DNA of 64,000 bases from Cryptomeria japonica (taxonomy: Eukaryota > Streptophyta > Pinopsida > Cupressales > Cupressaceae): NCBI RefSeq assembly GCF_030272615.1, contig NC_081406.1, positions 141,887,299 through 141,951,298 on the forward strand, given 5' to 3'. Below are positions 11,053 through 22,562 of this stretch, in pieces; within the stretch, counting starts at the first letter, position 1; every line of letters starts with the position of its first letter. A model generated the notes under the pieces. It had not been told where the DNA came from and did not search any database. It saw nothing but the letters and a program-made list of their open reading frames with translations. The position numbers were made by a program, and so were the translations under genes.

Positions 11053-11371
11053 AGTTATTTCCCCTCCCACTTCAAACTAGATGTATACAAGTGGTGCATA
11101 TTTATAGGAGAATATTCAAAGTCTATGTTTGTCTCTTGATTGATGTGATGGCTTCTCTCATGGGGATAAGTGATGGTTGTAGTTTCTTGGTTGCAAGAAA
11201 ATGTGTGCAAAAGAGAGATATAAGTTTGGAAGGGGGAGAACTGTTTGAGTAAGTTGTGGAACTTGAAGTGTTGTTCCCTTTGTCCTTGATGTTATAGGGG
11301 GAGAGTTGTAGTTGGAGAGTTTATAGCTAATTAGTGGTACAAGTGTTGCCATCAATGACAAAGGGGGTGAT
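11053..11371 (+). other. copia-2 3' untranslated region with polypurine tracts
   Basis: There is no frame here. Repeated purine runs (GGAAGGGGGAGA near 11228, AGGGGGAGAG near 11296) lead to ACAAAGGGGGTGATTG at 11358-11373, directly before the LTR start. The last is the likely plus-strand primer. Confidence 0.6.
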
Positions 11372-13545
11372 TGTTGGAAACATGAGTTTGTGTTGTCATT
11401 GATGTCAAAATTGTTATCATGAGAGATTGTTGGTAGTTTGCACAGTGTTGTCATTAATGTCACACTTATGTGTGTTGATGACAAAGGTGAGGAAGAATTT
11501 ATAAATTTTTAGTTGTGGGTTTAGTATAGTTGTGGTTATTGTTACCAATCTAATTGCCACTTGGCATATATGGTCCGAAAATGAGTGTTTGTATGTTGTT
11601 GCAATGTTTGGTGGTGATATAGAGTATGTCGTGCTTCCAAAAGGTGAAAGTATAGGAAGTTAAAATATGCAAGAAAGAGTATTTTAGTTCTTTATGGGAG
11701 AATTATTTGCATTCATCTGTTTTGAAGATGATGTCTTGTAGTTTTGGATTTAATGTCTATGTTTTGTGGATGTTGCACTATTATGTTTTTTAGGTCCTTA
11801 GTAGTTTAGGTGGTGAAGTTGGTTGTTGTAGTTTTCTAATAGTGCGGCTATTTGTTAGGATTGGTCTAGAAAATGCTCTGTAGTGTTAGTTTAAGTGTTA
11901 TGGCTTGGAGGACATGTTCATATTTCTCATGCGGTGTTCCAATTCAAAATTCATGTGTTGATTTTCTCCACAAGTGACCTTATGTTGGACTGTTATTCAA
12001 CATTATCTGTTGTGTTGGTATCTAGCCAACTTAGTTGGTTCATCTTTTTTTTTTGATCGGTAATGTCTTTTTTATACTAGAGTTTCTAACCAGCGAGGGT
12101 CACATTTGGGGGACCCCCTCCCCAGGGTTATATATTATGGTCTGAGGTATTAACACCTCCCTAATTTTTCACATATTTTTGGGCTCAATACTTATTCTTT
12201 CTTCTACCTCTCCTTATCGCTCCATTATACTCTCCCAATCTCTCCTTATTCCTCCAGCTATATCTCCTTATCACTCCAAGAACCCTTATCTCTCTGATCT
12301 CCTTATAACTCCATTTTCTCATGCATCACCCTTATATCTCTATTGCATCAAGCCTGCAACTAACCACCAAATATATCCGTACGTCGTGCATCATTACCAA
12401 TCAATTTTGGGTTGTAGGGTCTCTGTTGGTTTGCAGGGCACTAGCGCGGGTCTCCATTGTGGATGGGCATTACACCAACCCCCTTCTATAAAATCCACTC
12501 ATCCTTTGACCTTTCTTTGATCTCATCAAGCATCAAGAGGAGAAACCTGTAGAGATTTGAACATGGGACTTTGCATAAATGTGGTTTGCAACTTTACCAT
12601 TGCATTACGAGATTAACCCCCTCAGTTGGTTCATCTTATTTTGATCATATTATTTTGGTTTAGACATGCATTAGAGGTCAAATTAAGATATTGTTATGGG
12701 TCTTACCATGGCATGTGAAGATGCACATTAAGTTATTTGCATTAGGTAATGTTTTTGAGCCGACTGGTTAATATACTTTATTGTTTATCTACATGTTAAA
12801 TTTGATGTTGAATTTGGAGGATGTGTTGGTGTGTGTGGTTCATTAGAAATGAATTAGGAAGACATGTTGTGATGTATTTTGGTCCCCTTTATCTCCTAGA
12901 GTGGACCACATTTAGGATAGTTGTTCATGGTGGCCGACTTTGTATAATCTATTTTTATTCTGTCTATCGCCAACCTACTTGAGTGTTTTGGTTAATAAGT
13001 TGATATAAATAGATGTGTAGATGTGTGAATTGTGATGGGATTGATTAAGGATGAAGTAGAAATATATGTGTGGAAGCAAAAGTGGGAATATTAGTTTGTG
13101 GTGTGTTTATGATTAGGAGATCTTACTCATTTTAATTCATTTTTTCATTGTGCCTACCAGACAATAGTGAATCCTTTTGACAGCTTGTGCAAATCTATAT
13201 CTTGCCTTGGTATCACGCATCTCATTAATACAAGTCCATTATAACTTTTACTAAGGTTGTGCGCCTTATCCTGTAAATCCAAATCAAAAGCAGTGAGCTT
13301 CCTTGGTCTTGTGCCTACAATATTGTATTCAATTTTTCATATTGTGAATGTGATTCTCACTATGGTTTTTCTCATATTGGGTTTTCCACGTAAAATTTTG
13401 GTGCTCATATGTTTGGTGTTTATGATTTCACCTTTTATTGATGCTTAGTTGATTAAAGACAATTAATAAGTGTTTGTGATTGAAAATATTTAAAGGACTA
13501 ACTCAAGATTGATTCACTCCCCCTCTCAGTCTTATGGTGTGTTCA
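11372..13545 (+). repeat. copia-2 3' LTR (interrupted by a SINE-like insert)
   Basis: It begins TGTTGGAAACATGAG right after the polypurine tract and ends near GATTCACTCCCCCTCTC...GTTCA. That C-rich tail matches the tail of the copia-1 LTR (20270-20298). The GTTTTCCACGT signature near 13385 also matches copia-1 (20152). The 577-bp insert at 12047-12623 accounts for part of the length. The right boundary is approximate. Confidence 0.65.
12033..12637 (-). mobile_element. SINE-like retroposon with 14-bp target duplications
   Basis: AGTTGGTTCATCTT occurs at 12033-12046 and 12624-12637, flanking a 577-bp body (12047-12623). The plus-strand left end is a T run, so the element lies on the minus strand with its poly(A) end to the left. 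The minus-strand head (from 12623) has a tRNA-like promoter look: GTAATGCAATGGTAAAGTTG near the A-box position and TGTTCAAATCTC as B box. No coding sequence. The length is long for a plant SINE, so it may be composite. Confidence 0.65.
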
Positions 13546-13974
13546 ATAATAAATATATATATTAGTGATGTTGAATGGATATTAGTTACCTCTGCTACAT
13601 AAAAAATAAAAGGGGCCAAGGAAAATCCTTTGGCACTCCTTTTTGTGAAAATTGAATGAATATCAGTTAGGTATTGATATCCATTCCAAATTGGTATCTA
13701 TTTGGTGAGACATACAGAAAAGGATAGTGGGTCATTTTGAGAATTGTAATGGTCCCCACATTCCTTTTGTAGTTGAGAAACATGGGTTTTCTATTTGATA
13801 TAGACAAAAGTCAACTTTTGGTGCACACTTTGAAACAAAATTCACTTTATCAATCAATTTTGTGCAATTTTTTGTAGATATAATGGGGAGAAATAATCAT
13901 CATAAACAAAAAGGAAAGAGAAAATTCACAATAGAGAAAAATATAGTGAAAGTCAAAGGAAGAGAAGACAAGGT
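13546..13974. other. AT-rich sequence, nothing recognised
   Basis: No domain, no terminal repeats and no frame above background on either strand. Confidence 0.4.
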
Positions 13975-14343
13975 ATGTCAAATATTGGTCAAGGTGAGGC
14001 CTCTTCTCCACCCATAAATGTTAGTTCTTGAAGTAAAGACAAAACTAAATATGAAAATGTTGAACATGAGATTGAAATTGAAGATTAAAATGTTGAAATT
14101 GATACTGAAAATGTTGAACATCAAATTGAATATCAAAATGTTGATAACTTTGATAACATTCAAAATGAAAACTTTGAAAATTATGAAACAATTGAAACTT
14201 GTGTATCACCAAATTACATGAAATGATGACCTTTGGTGGAAGAAAGGAAAAATCCAAATAAAGGACCTTTAAGAACTCCAAAATGGTCACTTGAAATTGA
14301 TGAGAATATTATAGAAAGTTATGATGGAAAAAGGTCATCATGA
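13975..14343 (+). pseudogene. Degenerate coding-like block, acidic and repetitive, unidentified
   Basis: From an ATG at 13975 one frame runs 122 codons to TGA at 14341 with four internal stops. It begins MSNIGQGEASSPPINVSS. An acidic, Asn/Glu-rich stretch follows with short imperfect repeats (ENVEHEIEIED, ENVEHQIEYQNVDN, ENFENYETIE). It ends PLRTPKWSLEIDENI. The coherent composition suggests a once-coding sequence, possibly an element ORF, but no family is recognised. The Lys/Leu-rich frame in register +1 is its shadow. Confidence 0.35.
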
Positions 14344-14410
14344 ATCATTCGGTTCTGGGCTACACAACTTTTCAATGAATATTTTAGCAACAAAACATTG
14401 ACTGAGCAAT

Positions 14411-15300
14411 GTTGAATTCTAAGAAATGACACATCATGACAGTTTTTGAACTTAGGGTATTTAAGAGATAGAACAACTAGAGTATGGCCTTGAATGTTTA
14501 GGCGAGTTGGGAAGCAAAATAGGAGCATACCTAACACAAACCCACCTACCCTAACGTGTTGGTGTTGACGGTTTGTGCCTATGACAAATATAAATAGCAA
14601 CTCTTCATTGCATGCATCTAACATTTTTTGCATCAACAAAAAAATTCTCTCCCTAAGAAAATGGCTCCAAGTCTCAAAAATATAAGATAGGTTATTGTAG
14701 AGGGGCCTCACATGATCTTGTAGGTTCAATAAGATTATTTCTATATGAACCTCGAGTTTTGAGAAATGACCCATCAAAGTTTGACAATTTTTTGAACTTA
14801 GGGCACTTAAGAGATAACACCACTAGTGTATGGCCTTGAACATTTGGGAAAGTTAGCAAGAAAATTAGGAGGATGCCTAGCATAAACCCACCTACCTATA
14901 TGTGTTGGAGATGACAATTCATTCCCATAATGAACAAAATGAAAATTAGGCTACCTTAAAACTTTTCATTGCATGCATTTGATGATTTTTCATCAACAAA
15001 AAATTTGCTGCCCTAAAAAAATAGGTCGAAGTATTGAAAATATGAGATAGGCTATTGTAGAGGGGCCTCACATGAACCTATAGTTTCAAACATATTGTCG
15101 TATGTGCCCTCAATTCTAAGAAACAACTTGTTAAAGTTTGATAGTTTTTTTGAACTTAGGGCACTTAAGAGATAGTGCCACTATGGTATAGCCTTGAACA
15201 TTCGAGCAAGTTGGAAAAAAACAAACAATAGCATGCCTTGCATAAATTCACCTACCTGGACGTGTTGGTGTTGAATATTCATGCACATAATAGTTTTTGT
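14411..15300. repeat. Three tandem copies of a ~350-bp repeat
   Basis: The phrase GAACTTAGGG begins at 14448, 14794 and 15152 (spacings 346 and 358). Each copy continues with TTAAGAGATA, TATGGCCTTGAA or a variant, CCACCTACC and TGTTGGTGTTG or a variant. The second and third copies differ by substitutions and small gaps, and the third is cut off at about 15300. This is satellite-like tandem duplication without coding content. Confidence 0.8.
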
Positions 15301-15380
15301 AACTTTTACAATTTTAGCAACTTTTTACAACTTTTGCAACTTTTTACAACTTTTGCAACTTTTTGACACTTTTTGACAAA
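15296..15380. repeat. 19-bp minisatellite
   Basis: CAACTTTTTACAACTTTTG and variants repeat head to tail, directly after the last ~350-bp repeat copy. Simple replication slippage is the likely origin. Confidence 0.7.
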
Positions 15381-15508
15381 CCTACTAAACTTATTAAATA
15401 TTTTGGGTGTCTTAATGCAGTTAATCCTTATATAATTACAAATCCCATTCATTTATTTTTTTGCTCCAACCTCTCTCAAATTATCCATAGCATATAGAAC
15501 AAAAAGTT

Positions 15509-15946
15509 ATGGCTCCTAAAAGAAATTGACTGAGCCTAAATGATCTTCCAAATAGCTTGCTGACCTTCATTCTAAGTAAAGTTCATTTTAAGCAAGAAGT
15601 GCTTTTCTCTATGCTTGCATTAAGATGAAAATTTATTTGGACCTTCTTACTAAACCTTAAATTTTCATCATGTGATTTCTCCTCTTCCTTCACATGTAGC
15701 TGCATTGTTGATGGTATTTTCGAGCGTCGTTACGGTCCCCTCAAACTTTTACAGTTTAGTGACTTATTCTCCTTTTATATGATTAGTGAGAAGATTTATG
15801 ATTGGATTAATTATGTAGCTCTGAGAGATGTGTGAGAGATTAGTATTAAAGAGAGCTCACATATTTATGAGGTTCCTAAACCAAATTTCTTTATGGCACA
15901 ACTTAAAGTTCCTACCAAATGTGAAATGCAATATATGCGACTCTAA
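15509..15946 (+). pseudogene. F-box/LRR-type protein, truncated pseudogene
   Basis: A single frame of 145 codons from ATG 15509 to TAA 15944-15946 has three internal stops. Its start reads LNDLPNSLLTFILSKVHFKQ, matching an F-box helix (LPDSLLxxILSxLxxKE). ALR-stop-KFIWTFLLNLKF follows, where F-box proteins have LSKRWRxLWTxLPxLxF. Later DWINYVALRDV-stop-EISI fits the WIxxAVxRxVxELxL segment that starts the LRR part in F-box/FBD proteins. Such proteins are substrate receptors of SCF ubiquitin ligases. The stop at the Trp position fits TGG to TGA decay. Ends well short of a full family member. Confidence 0.6.
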
Positions 15947-18186
15947 ATGGTAAATGAATCCAAATGAAAATTAAGATGAAATGAAAGAAAAAGACTAGCA
16001 AGTCTATATTAATATTAGATATAATCATAGTTGTGCTCCATCTCTCTTAGGTGTCCTCTTTCTTTTGCAAACTCGAGGGTGATCATAGACTTAGTAAGTA
16101 ACCTATTTAATTGTTGCTTTAGTATGTGTAAGGTGGTGAAATTGGGACTTAACAAACTAGATTAATAAAGCTACTAATTTAATGGGACCATCTCACATTA
16201 AGGAGGAGATTGAATTTGATTGATCCAATCCTAAAAGGGCTGAATACAGATAAAATTAATTCTTCTTTTGTTTGAGTTGAAATTGTATTTGAATTAGGTT
16301 TGAATTGCAATGCTAGATCTAGAACAAACAGTGAGAATTTAGCATAAAATAATAGTAACAATAAGTTATAGATATCATGTAGAGTTGTAAACTAGGATTT
16401 GAGAATAAAGAACAGATAAGAACCTATGATAGGAATTTCAAGTGGAATTATTGGGACTAGTAGGTGTGGGGCGACTCAGTCCTGTGAATATCGGGGGTAG
16501 ACAAATTGAATGTTTTCTAGATCAAAATGATGCATGAAAGATCTTTCTAGAAGATCATTAGAAATTCTCAAGACCAAGAGGTGCATATTGACCCAGTCCT
16601 CTGCTTTTTATGCCTTCAAAAGTTGAGCCTAATTGTCGTCCTCTACTCTATCGAATTCTTTCATCATAGCTCTTGAGTTAGTTTCTAGCACACATAAAGA
16701 AGGAAATAGGGTTTGTTGATGGGGGTTTGCCTTAGGTCAAACCCAACTTTAGGAATTAACCTTGAATTGAATTGAATTGAAATATGAAATATGATTGAAT
16801 TAAATGTTGGATGATATACCTCATATTTGAAATGATTGATGTAGGTCGATGATGCAATGCTCTTTGAATGTAATCACAAATTTTGATGCAATAACATGAC
16901 AACACATAGAAGAATCAAACATGAAAATATCCTTGCACGAGGATTGATGTAATTTTCTCCATGATGCTTAAAGAATATAGTGGGATGAAATGTTGCCTTG
17001 AATTCTTAAGAATGCTTAATAAATCCTTGATGAATGCATGAATGACAGGGTAAGTATATTCTATGAAAGTGAATTGATAGGATTCCTTTATAGGGTTCCC
17101 TAGGTAATTTATCGATTAGGTTGACCTCTAATAGTCAAATTGAGGCACAAGGACCAAAATCTATCGGGGAGAGAAGTGTATCGATCCATTTGAAATAGGG
17201 ATTGTTTAAGGAGGACCATGACACCCAAGAGGCTCTGGTCTAGATAGGGGTGCCCCAAGCCCCCTTCTACTTCTAAAATAGGGAAACAAGTAGATAATCA
17301 AGAGGGAAAAATTCAATGATGGGGTCCACTTAGTTGTGCAGTTAGGTGATATCATATTTGAGGTAAAAAGGGAAAAAAATAACGTAGGGGAGAACTAGGA
17401 TGGGACATGATAATGTAGGGGCACAAAAAGGGGGTGTAAATTTTGTAGGGTTAAAATTGATGACGTGTTTATATATTTGCAATTTCAGATACTTCATAGC
17501 ATACAAAATGAAAAGTTATGGCTCAAATATGTCAAAGAGCAAAGGAGGTAGAACATGAAAGTGAATCCAATTTTGATTACTTTTCATCCGTCATTACTAA
17601 GCATCCATGCAAATATTTATAACAATACAAATATGGTAATAAAATTTGGTTAAGTTTCCCAAGACAACCAAATTTAACACTTCAAATATATATGGATTAC
17701 CAATTTTCATTCATAAGTTCTATTGAAGTGCAAAATCATTAAAATACTATAACATGCTATTTTTCATAACTTAACAATTCTAAATTAGTTATACATTCAA
17801 AATTAAAGTTTCAAACTAGGAAGACATTCACATGAGGAATATATTAGATTGAATATCAACTTTATATATCAAATTGTGGAATAATTATGTATGTCTGAAT
17901 ACAAAAATGGCACAAACACCAACTCAAACAAATTTTTACAAAATGTGTCATATGCCATCTCGAGATCTATACAAAATATACATACCAAATAGCTATGTAT
18001 GAATCCCAAAATGTCCATAGGTGACTACTACATATCTCTAGCACATCCTAAACTTGTGGTGTATCATCAAAATGGAACCTCTTCAAACTATTTCATGGCT
18101 CTAAAGATGCCTACACAATTATAATTTAAACCTCAAGTTAGATCAACTATATAATTTAATTAGAATTATCAAATTAACATCAAAAT
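15947..18186. other. 2.2 kb AT-rich sequence, nothing recognised
   Basis: No domain-bearing frame, LTR termini or target duplications were seen. Short elements such as GAATTGAATTGAATTG (about 16764) and purine-rich patches near 17370-17430 (AAAAAGGGGGTGTAAA) are present. The latter resembles a polypurine tract plus LTR start, but no partner was found. Confidence 0.4.
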
Positions 18187-18249
<63 letters not shown>

Positions 18250-18280
18250 ATACATACATATACATACATATACATACAAT
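18187..18280. repeat. Compound microsatellite (AATC)n(ATCT)n(ACAT)n
   Basis: Three adjoining tetranucleotide runs: AATC about 18187-18217, ATCT about 18216-18247, then TACATACATA units to about 18278. Each differs from the next by one base, suggesting stepwise mutation and slippage. Confidence 0.9.
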
Positions 18281-18983
18281 ACATCTTTTCTCCAAAAGAC
18301 ATTCTGCATATGGTACTCCCCTAGAGAATTCAAGGATCCTAGCATTTGATAGTGGTAGAGACTCTATGACATTGTCATATGGGGAATAAGCCTATATGTT
18401 CACATAACATAAAATTGATACAAGTTGATATATAATTGTTGATGAAAGACATATAAACTAAACAAATATAGATACTTCTACCTAAACATATGTATATACA
18501 ATATAGAATAAATACATACTTGTTGGGGTAATTCTTCTGATGCTTCTTCAAGTGTTGTGTGAAAAATTAACAATGGTATATAGCCAATAGGTGCATGCAC
18601 ATAAAAATGACAAGTATGTAAACTATTGATCTATGTACACATGTATAATCATTTAATACATTTGAAAAGATAACATCCAATTCATGCCACAATTAAACTT
18701 GTTATATAAGTTCTTTAAAATATTAATTTAATTAAAGTTGCATTCAGTTACCTTTCCTTGGTCAGTCGTTGCGCTTCTAGAGGCTAGACTTGCATCTTTA
18801 CCACACTAGGAGTTTCCTACAAGAGTAAAATAAGATAAACATATAAATTAATATATAATTTAATTAATAAAAATTTAAATGATATGCATGTATACAATAA
18901 TTTTTTTTTGTAAACATCTATGTGTAAAAATGTATACTGTGCAACTCTGTAGGTCAAATGAAATGGTGCAATATTGGACATGT
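18281..18983. other. AT-rich flank of copia-1, nothing recognised
   Basis: No coding or structural signal up to the copia-1 LTR start. It serves as the left insertion flank of that element. Confidence 0.4.
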
Positions 18984-20298
18984 TGTTGGACATTGCTCCT
19001 GCTAGGATATGTTATTGTCATTGATGTCAATATATTCCTACTTCGGTGATTGTAGATTGGTTTATTGGGATTATGGTTTGGTGTATGGAGTTATTATAGC
19101 ATCACTATATTCTTCTATATTGGCTTTGGTGATTCGGGAAGCTTAATTGATCATATCATATGATCCGATTTTGTAGTTTGTCTTTTTGATGAATGCTTTG
19201 CAGAGTTTAGTATTTTCTCTGGTATATTTTGGTGTGATCATATTTTGATATGATATTTTGGTATATTATTTGGGATGGTCTTTGTGTATCTTTATTTTAG
19301 ATGATTCGTGATTTGGTGCTTTGCAGGTTATCTTTCTTCGTGATAATTGCTATTGTTTGAGTATTCTTGAGGTTCATATGTTGATCGATGAAGATTTGAT
19401 AAGTGGTGTTGGTGTAGCCATTTCTGATGATTCTAATGTGATTGCTGGTGTTTCCTAATTGTGTTCTATTTGTTTTGATGATTTGCATTGATCGTTGTGC
19501 AATTTCTTGGTGATTTTGTTGAAACGGTGATGTTCTTCGTGTTATGCGGTATTTTTGGTGGTGTAGCATGTTGCGGTTGATCTTGGCATATTTTCCGGTG
19601 GTGTTGCATGTTTGGGAATTTGAATTAGGACCATGTCATGTCATGTAAATCATTATATTGGTTTGGTGGTTGATCTTTGTATCGTGTACTGTAATTTTGT
19701 AATTGTGAGTTGAGGGTTTAGCAAACCTTGTTATCAAGGTTGATGAATTGTATAAATAGGTGGTATTGTTATGTAATTTAGGTATCAAGGTTGTGTCTAT
19801 ATTATCAAAGAGTGACATATGTGTAAAAAAGTGATTCATCCTTTGACATTGTGATTGAGGAGAGATTGGTGTTGCAAAGCAGACAATTGTGCTTAGCCAG
19901 AACTGTCATCAAACATTTGTAGATGCTATTATTGCAATTCATTCCTTCCGGATTGTAGTCTAAATCTTGTTGTAAGTCAGTGAGACTTTCCTGAGGGTTG
20001 TAGCCTTCTGGGTTATTATCTTTTGAGTAGTGAGCTCTAGACAATGTGCTTGAATGCATGTGCATTCCCCATTGTAATTTTTTCACATACTACTGTAGAG
20101 TATCATCTTATTACAAGTAGGTTCCCACCGTGGTTTTTCCCTTAACCGAGTTTTCCACGTCAAAAATTTGGTGTTGTGTGTTGTTCTATCAATTTGCTTA
20201 TCTCTGTTATTGTTGTAGTTTATCAAATCTATTTTTGTGGTTAAGTTTGTAGATCCGGTGAAAACTGATTCACCCCACCCCCCTCCAGTTTTCCTCCA
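18984..20298 (+). repeat. copia-1 5' LTR
   Basis: Starts TGTTGGACATTG and ends CCTCCA two bases before the primer-binding site, giving 1,315 bp with TG...CA ends. The same start recurs at 27879, with GGATATGTT, GTGATTG and GGTTTATTGGGATTATG shared. It contains the promoter TATA box and a GTTTTCCACGTC signature near its 3' end. Confidence 0.9.
19751..19759 (+). promoter_or_regulatory. copia-1 LTR TATA box
   Basis: TATAAATAG is conserved in the 3' LTR copy at 36949-36957. Its position in the mid-LTR is as expected for the U3/R promoter of a plant copia element. Confidence 0.65.
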
Positions 20299-20299
20299 T

Positions 20300-20311
20300 T
20301 GGTATCAGAGC
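20300..20311 (+). promoter_or_regulatory. copia-1 primer-binding site (initiator Met tRNA)
   Basis: TGGTATCAGAGC, the standard plant copia site complementary to the 3' end of tRNA-iMet, lies one base after the LTR. Confidence 0.9.
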
Positions 20312-20353
20312 TAGATCCTTCGGAAGAAGCTTAATTAGTTGAGGAGATCCGAG

Positions 20354-20724
20354 ATGGCAACTGGAACTGGAGGTGTTATCTTTAAGGAGAGTCCAAGATT
20401 TGATGGAAGTAACTATGTTATATGGAAGAATCAAATGGAAATTTACTTGAGATGTCTTGGAGAAGATTTCTAGAAGATTACAAAGAGTGTCTATTTTTCT
20501 CCTCCGAATCGATCGGTTACTGCCAATGAGATCAAGGAAGCCGCACATAACATTAGAGAAAAGGAAGCATTATTGAGTTCCTTGATTGATTTAGAGATGA
20601 CAAATGTAATGGGACTTCAGACCGCACAAGAGATCTGGGAGAAGCTTGAAACCCTATATGAAGGAGATAAATAAGTGAAAGTTGCTAAGTTGCAAAGTTT
20701 GAAAGGGAAATATGAGATGCTGAA
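20354..20724 (+). pseudogene. copia-1 gag, N-terminal part
   Basis: ATG at 20354 opens MATGTGGVIFKESP, FDGSNYVIWKNQMEIYL, the start of a copia gag (UBN2-type) that binds element RNA and forms particles. A TAG sits where Trp is expected after CLGEDF. The frame continues to LETLYEGDK, another stop, then VKVAKLQSLKGKYEML, where the 2.1-kb element interrupts it. The same frame resumes at 22871 with KMGENENINTF after the duplicated CTGAA, showing the break is an insertion, not a gene end. Confidence 0.8.
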
Positions 20725-21088
20725 TGAAGAAGTTGAGGAAATACAACTTCAGAGATCCCAAGAACACCTACATGCAAATACCTGTCACAAGAGAAGAATG
20801 GAGGCACATAAAGAAAAAAAGCATAAATGCTCTGAAGAAGAAGATTATCATTTAGAAAGGGAATCAATTTACTGAACAAGTACAATACAATCCTTATAAA
20901 AGGATAATAGAAACCCTAAAGATGCACAACCCTAAAGAAACCCTAAAGGGATAATGTGTATTTAATAATTAGAAAAATTATTAAATACCTACAATATTTA
21001 TTAAATGCCCAAGTTTAGCTTAAGTGTAGAGTATAATAGACTAATAATTAAAATAATAATTATTAGCTAATACAAGATAACTCTAACA
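20725..21088 (-). repeat. 3' LTR of the 2.1-kb non-autonomous element
   Basis: The downstream LTR in minus orientation. It carries about 56 bp (around 20920-20985) that the other LTR lacks, including a duplicated CCCTAAAG phrase, so one copy has suffered a deletion since insertion. Confidence 0.85.
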
Positions 21089-22562
21089 CCCCCCCTTAAG
21101 ATGAACTTAGGGAGTAGCTAGAAAACTAAATGCAAGAAGCAAAAAATGCAAATACATGATGAAGGCAAATTTGGGTCCTGGCAACAAGGTCTGATGAGGT
21201 ATCCAATCACAACCAAATCTCTATGAAACGGAGAAATAGAGAAAACCACGTGGGAAAAAAACTCTACTCCAAAAAGAGATGGAAAAGCAAGAAGAACACC
21301 ACTAAAGCATGAAATAGATGCAAACACTGTCGAAGAGTAGTTGTTGTTTTGAAGAACCTCCACTAAAATAGAACATGACCAGGTAGAGAAGACTGTAATC
21401 TGCATGAGTGCTCTGAAATGACACTACTTGAATCAGATGGCAAACAAGGGCAAACGACTGAACTTGAAGATATAGATGGTATGAGACACCAAAGCCTGAA
21501 GAGATGATCAATCGAACCATGCAAGAATTAGAACCAACAAGAAAAACCTCCCCATAATGCTGAAAAGGGAGAGGGACAGGTACACTGAAAAGAATGGCCA
21601 ACAAGAACTGCATGACAAAGAACCAGGAACATCGAAGGTGTAGATAAAGAATATAGTGTCGTGGAAGGAACACTCACTTGACACACATCATGAGGCGAAT
21701 GTCATGGAAGGAACACTCACTGGACAAAGGTAGATGGCAAACAAAAGGCAAACATCAACCTCCTCATGACACTTTATAAGTAGTGCATGTACAATAAGGC
21801 ACAAGATGTGCAATATCCCAAGTAAACAATGCATGATGGCACTTTATCTCAGTGTGTTTGCATAAATAAAAAGCTACAATGATAAGAAGACTTGAAACAG
21901 AAAGAACAACAAAAAGGAAATTTTGGATTTGACAGAAAAAAAACACCATCAAAAAAGAAAAATCAAAAGATAAAACCTCCAGATCTAGAGAGAGATCGGA
22001 AAGAGCTTTCCGACGATATAAGGTTTTTGAAAAAACGTCTCTGACCAAGTTATGGCGAAAAGGAAAAACCCCTCTTTTAAGGCATAAAAGGGTTTTAAAA
22101 AAAATAAAATTTTGACGCATTTGTAGTACAATTGTATGGATTTTTATGCCTCGTAAAATGTTGCAATGAAAAAATCATGGCCCAGATGCACTTGTCAGCG
22201 AAATAGGTCGGATTATATATCAAAATGACTAGAAACGTCCTTTGAAAGCCGACGATGAGGTATTTTTTGGCCCAAACTGCTCTTATTTTTTAATGATTTT
22301 TTTGACGAATTTCTCGAAATTCATGCCAAAAAAGGCAAAACCAAAGAAAAAATTTCAGAACCCAAATTTGTCAAAAATTGACAAATTTTATATGTAAATG
22401 GGGGTTTTGGGGCATTTTGAGCTCAACGGTGAGGTCTGTTTGAACCCAAAATGATAAAAAATAAAACAGCTACCCCAGATCCAATAAAAAACTCTGAAAA
22501 AACTTGAAACCCTCCTCCAAAAAATCGAGAAGAAGCAACAATAGATGTAGGCTCTGATACCA

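Noticed and set aside
14018-14290. Leu/Lys/Met-rich frame and its minus-strand counterpart with Phe/Gln repeats
   Set aside because: Shadows of the acidic repetitive block in another frame.
14411-15300. Regular repeats considered as a CRISPR-like array
   Set aside because: Units are ~350 bp, diverged, lack short identical repeats with unique spacers, and the DNA is plant nuclear.
17370-17450. Purine-rich tract followed by TGTAAATTTTG considered as polypurine tract plus LTR start
   Set aside because: No second LTR copy, primer site or coding sequence in the expected positions.
21302-22120. Several 100-120-codon minus-strand frames inside the 2.1-kb element
   Set aside because: No conserved domain. 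Hydrophobic bias fits reverse-strand reading of A/G-rich sequence.
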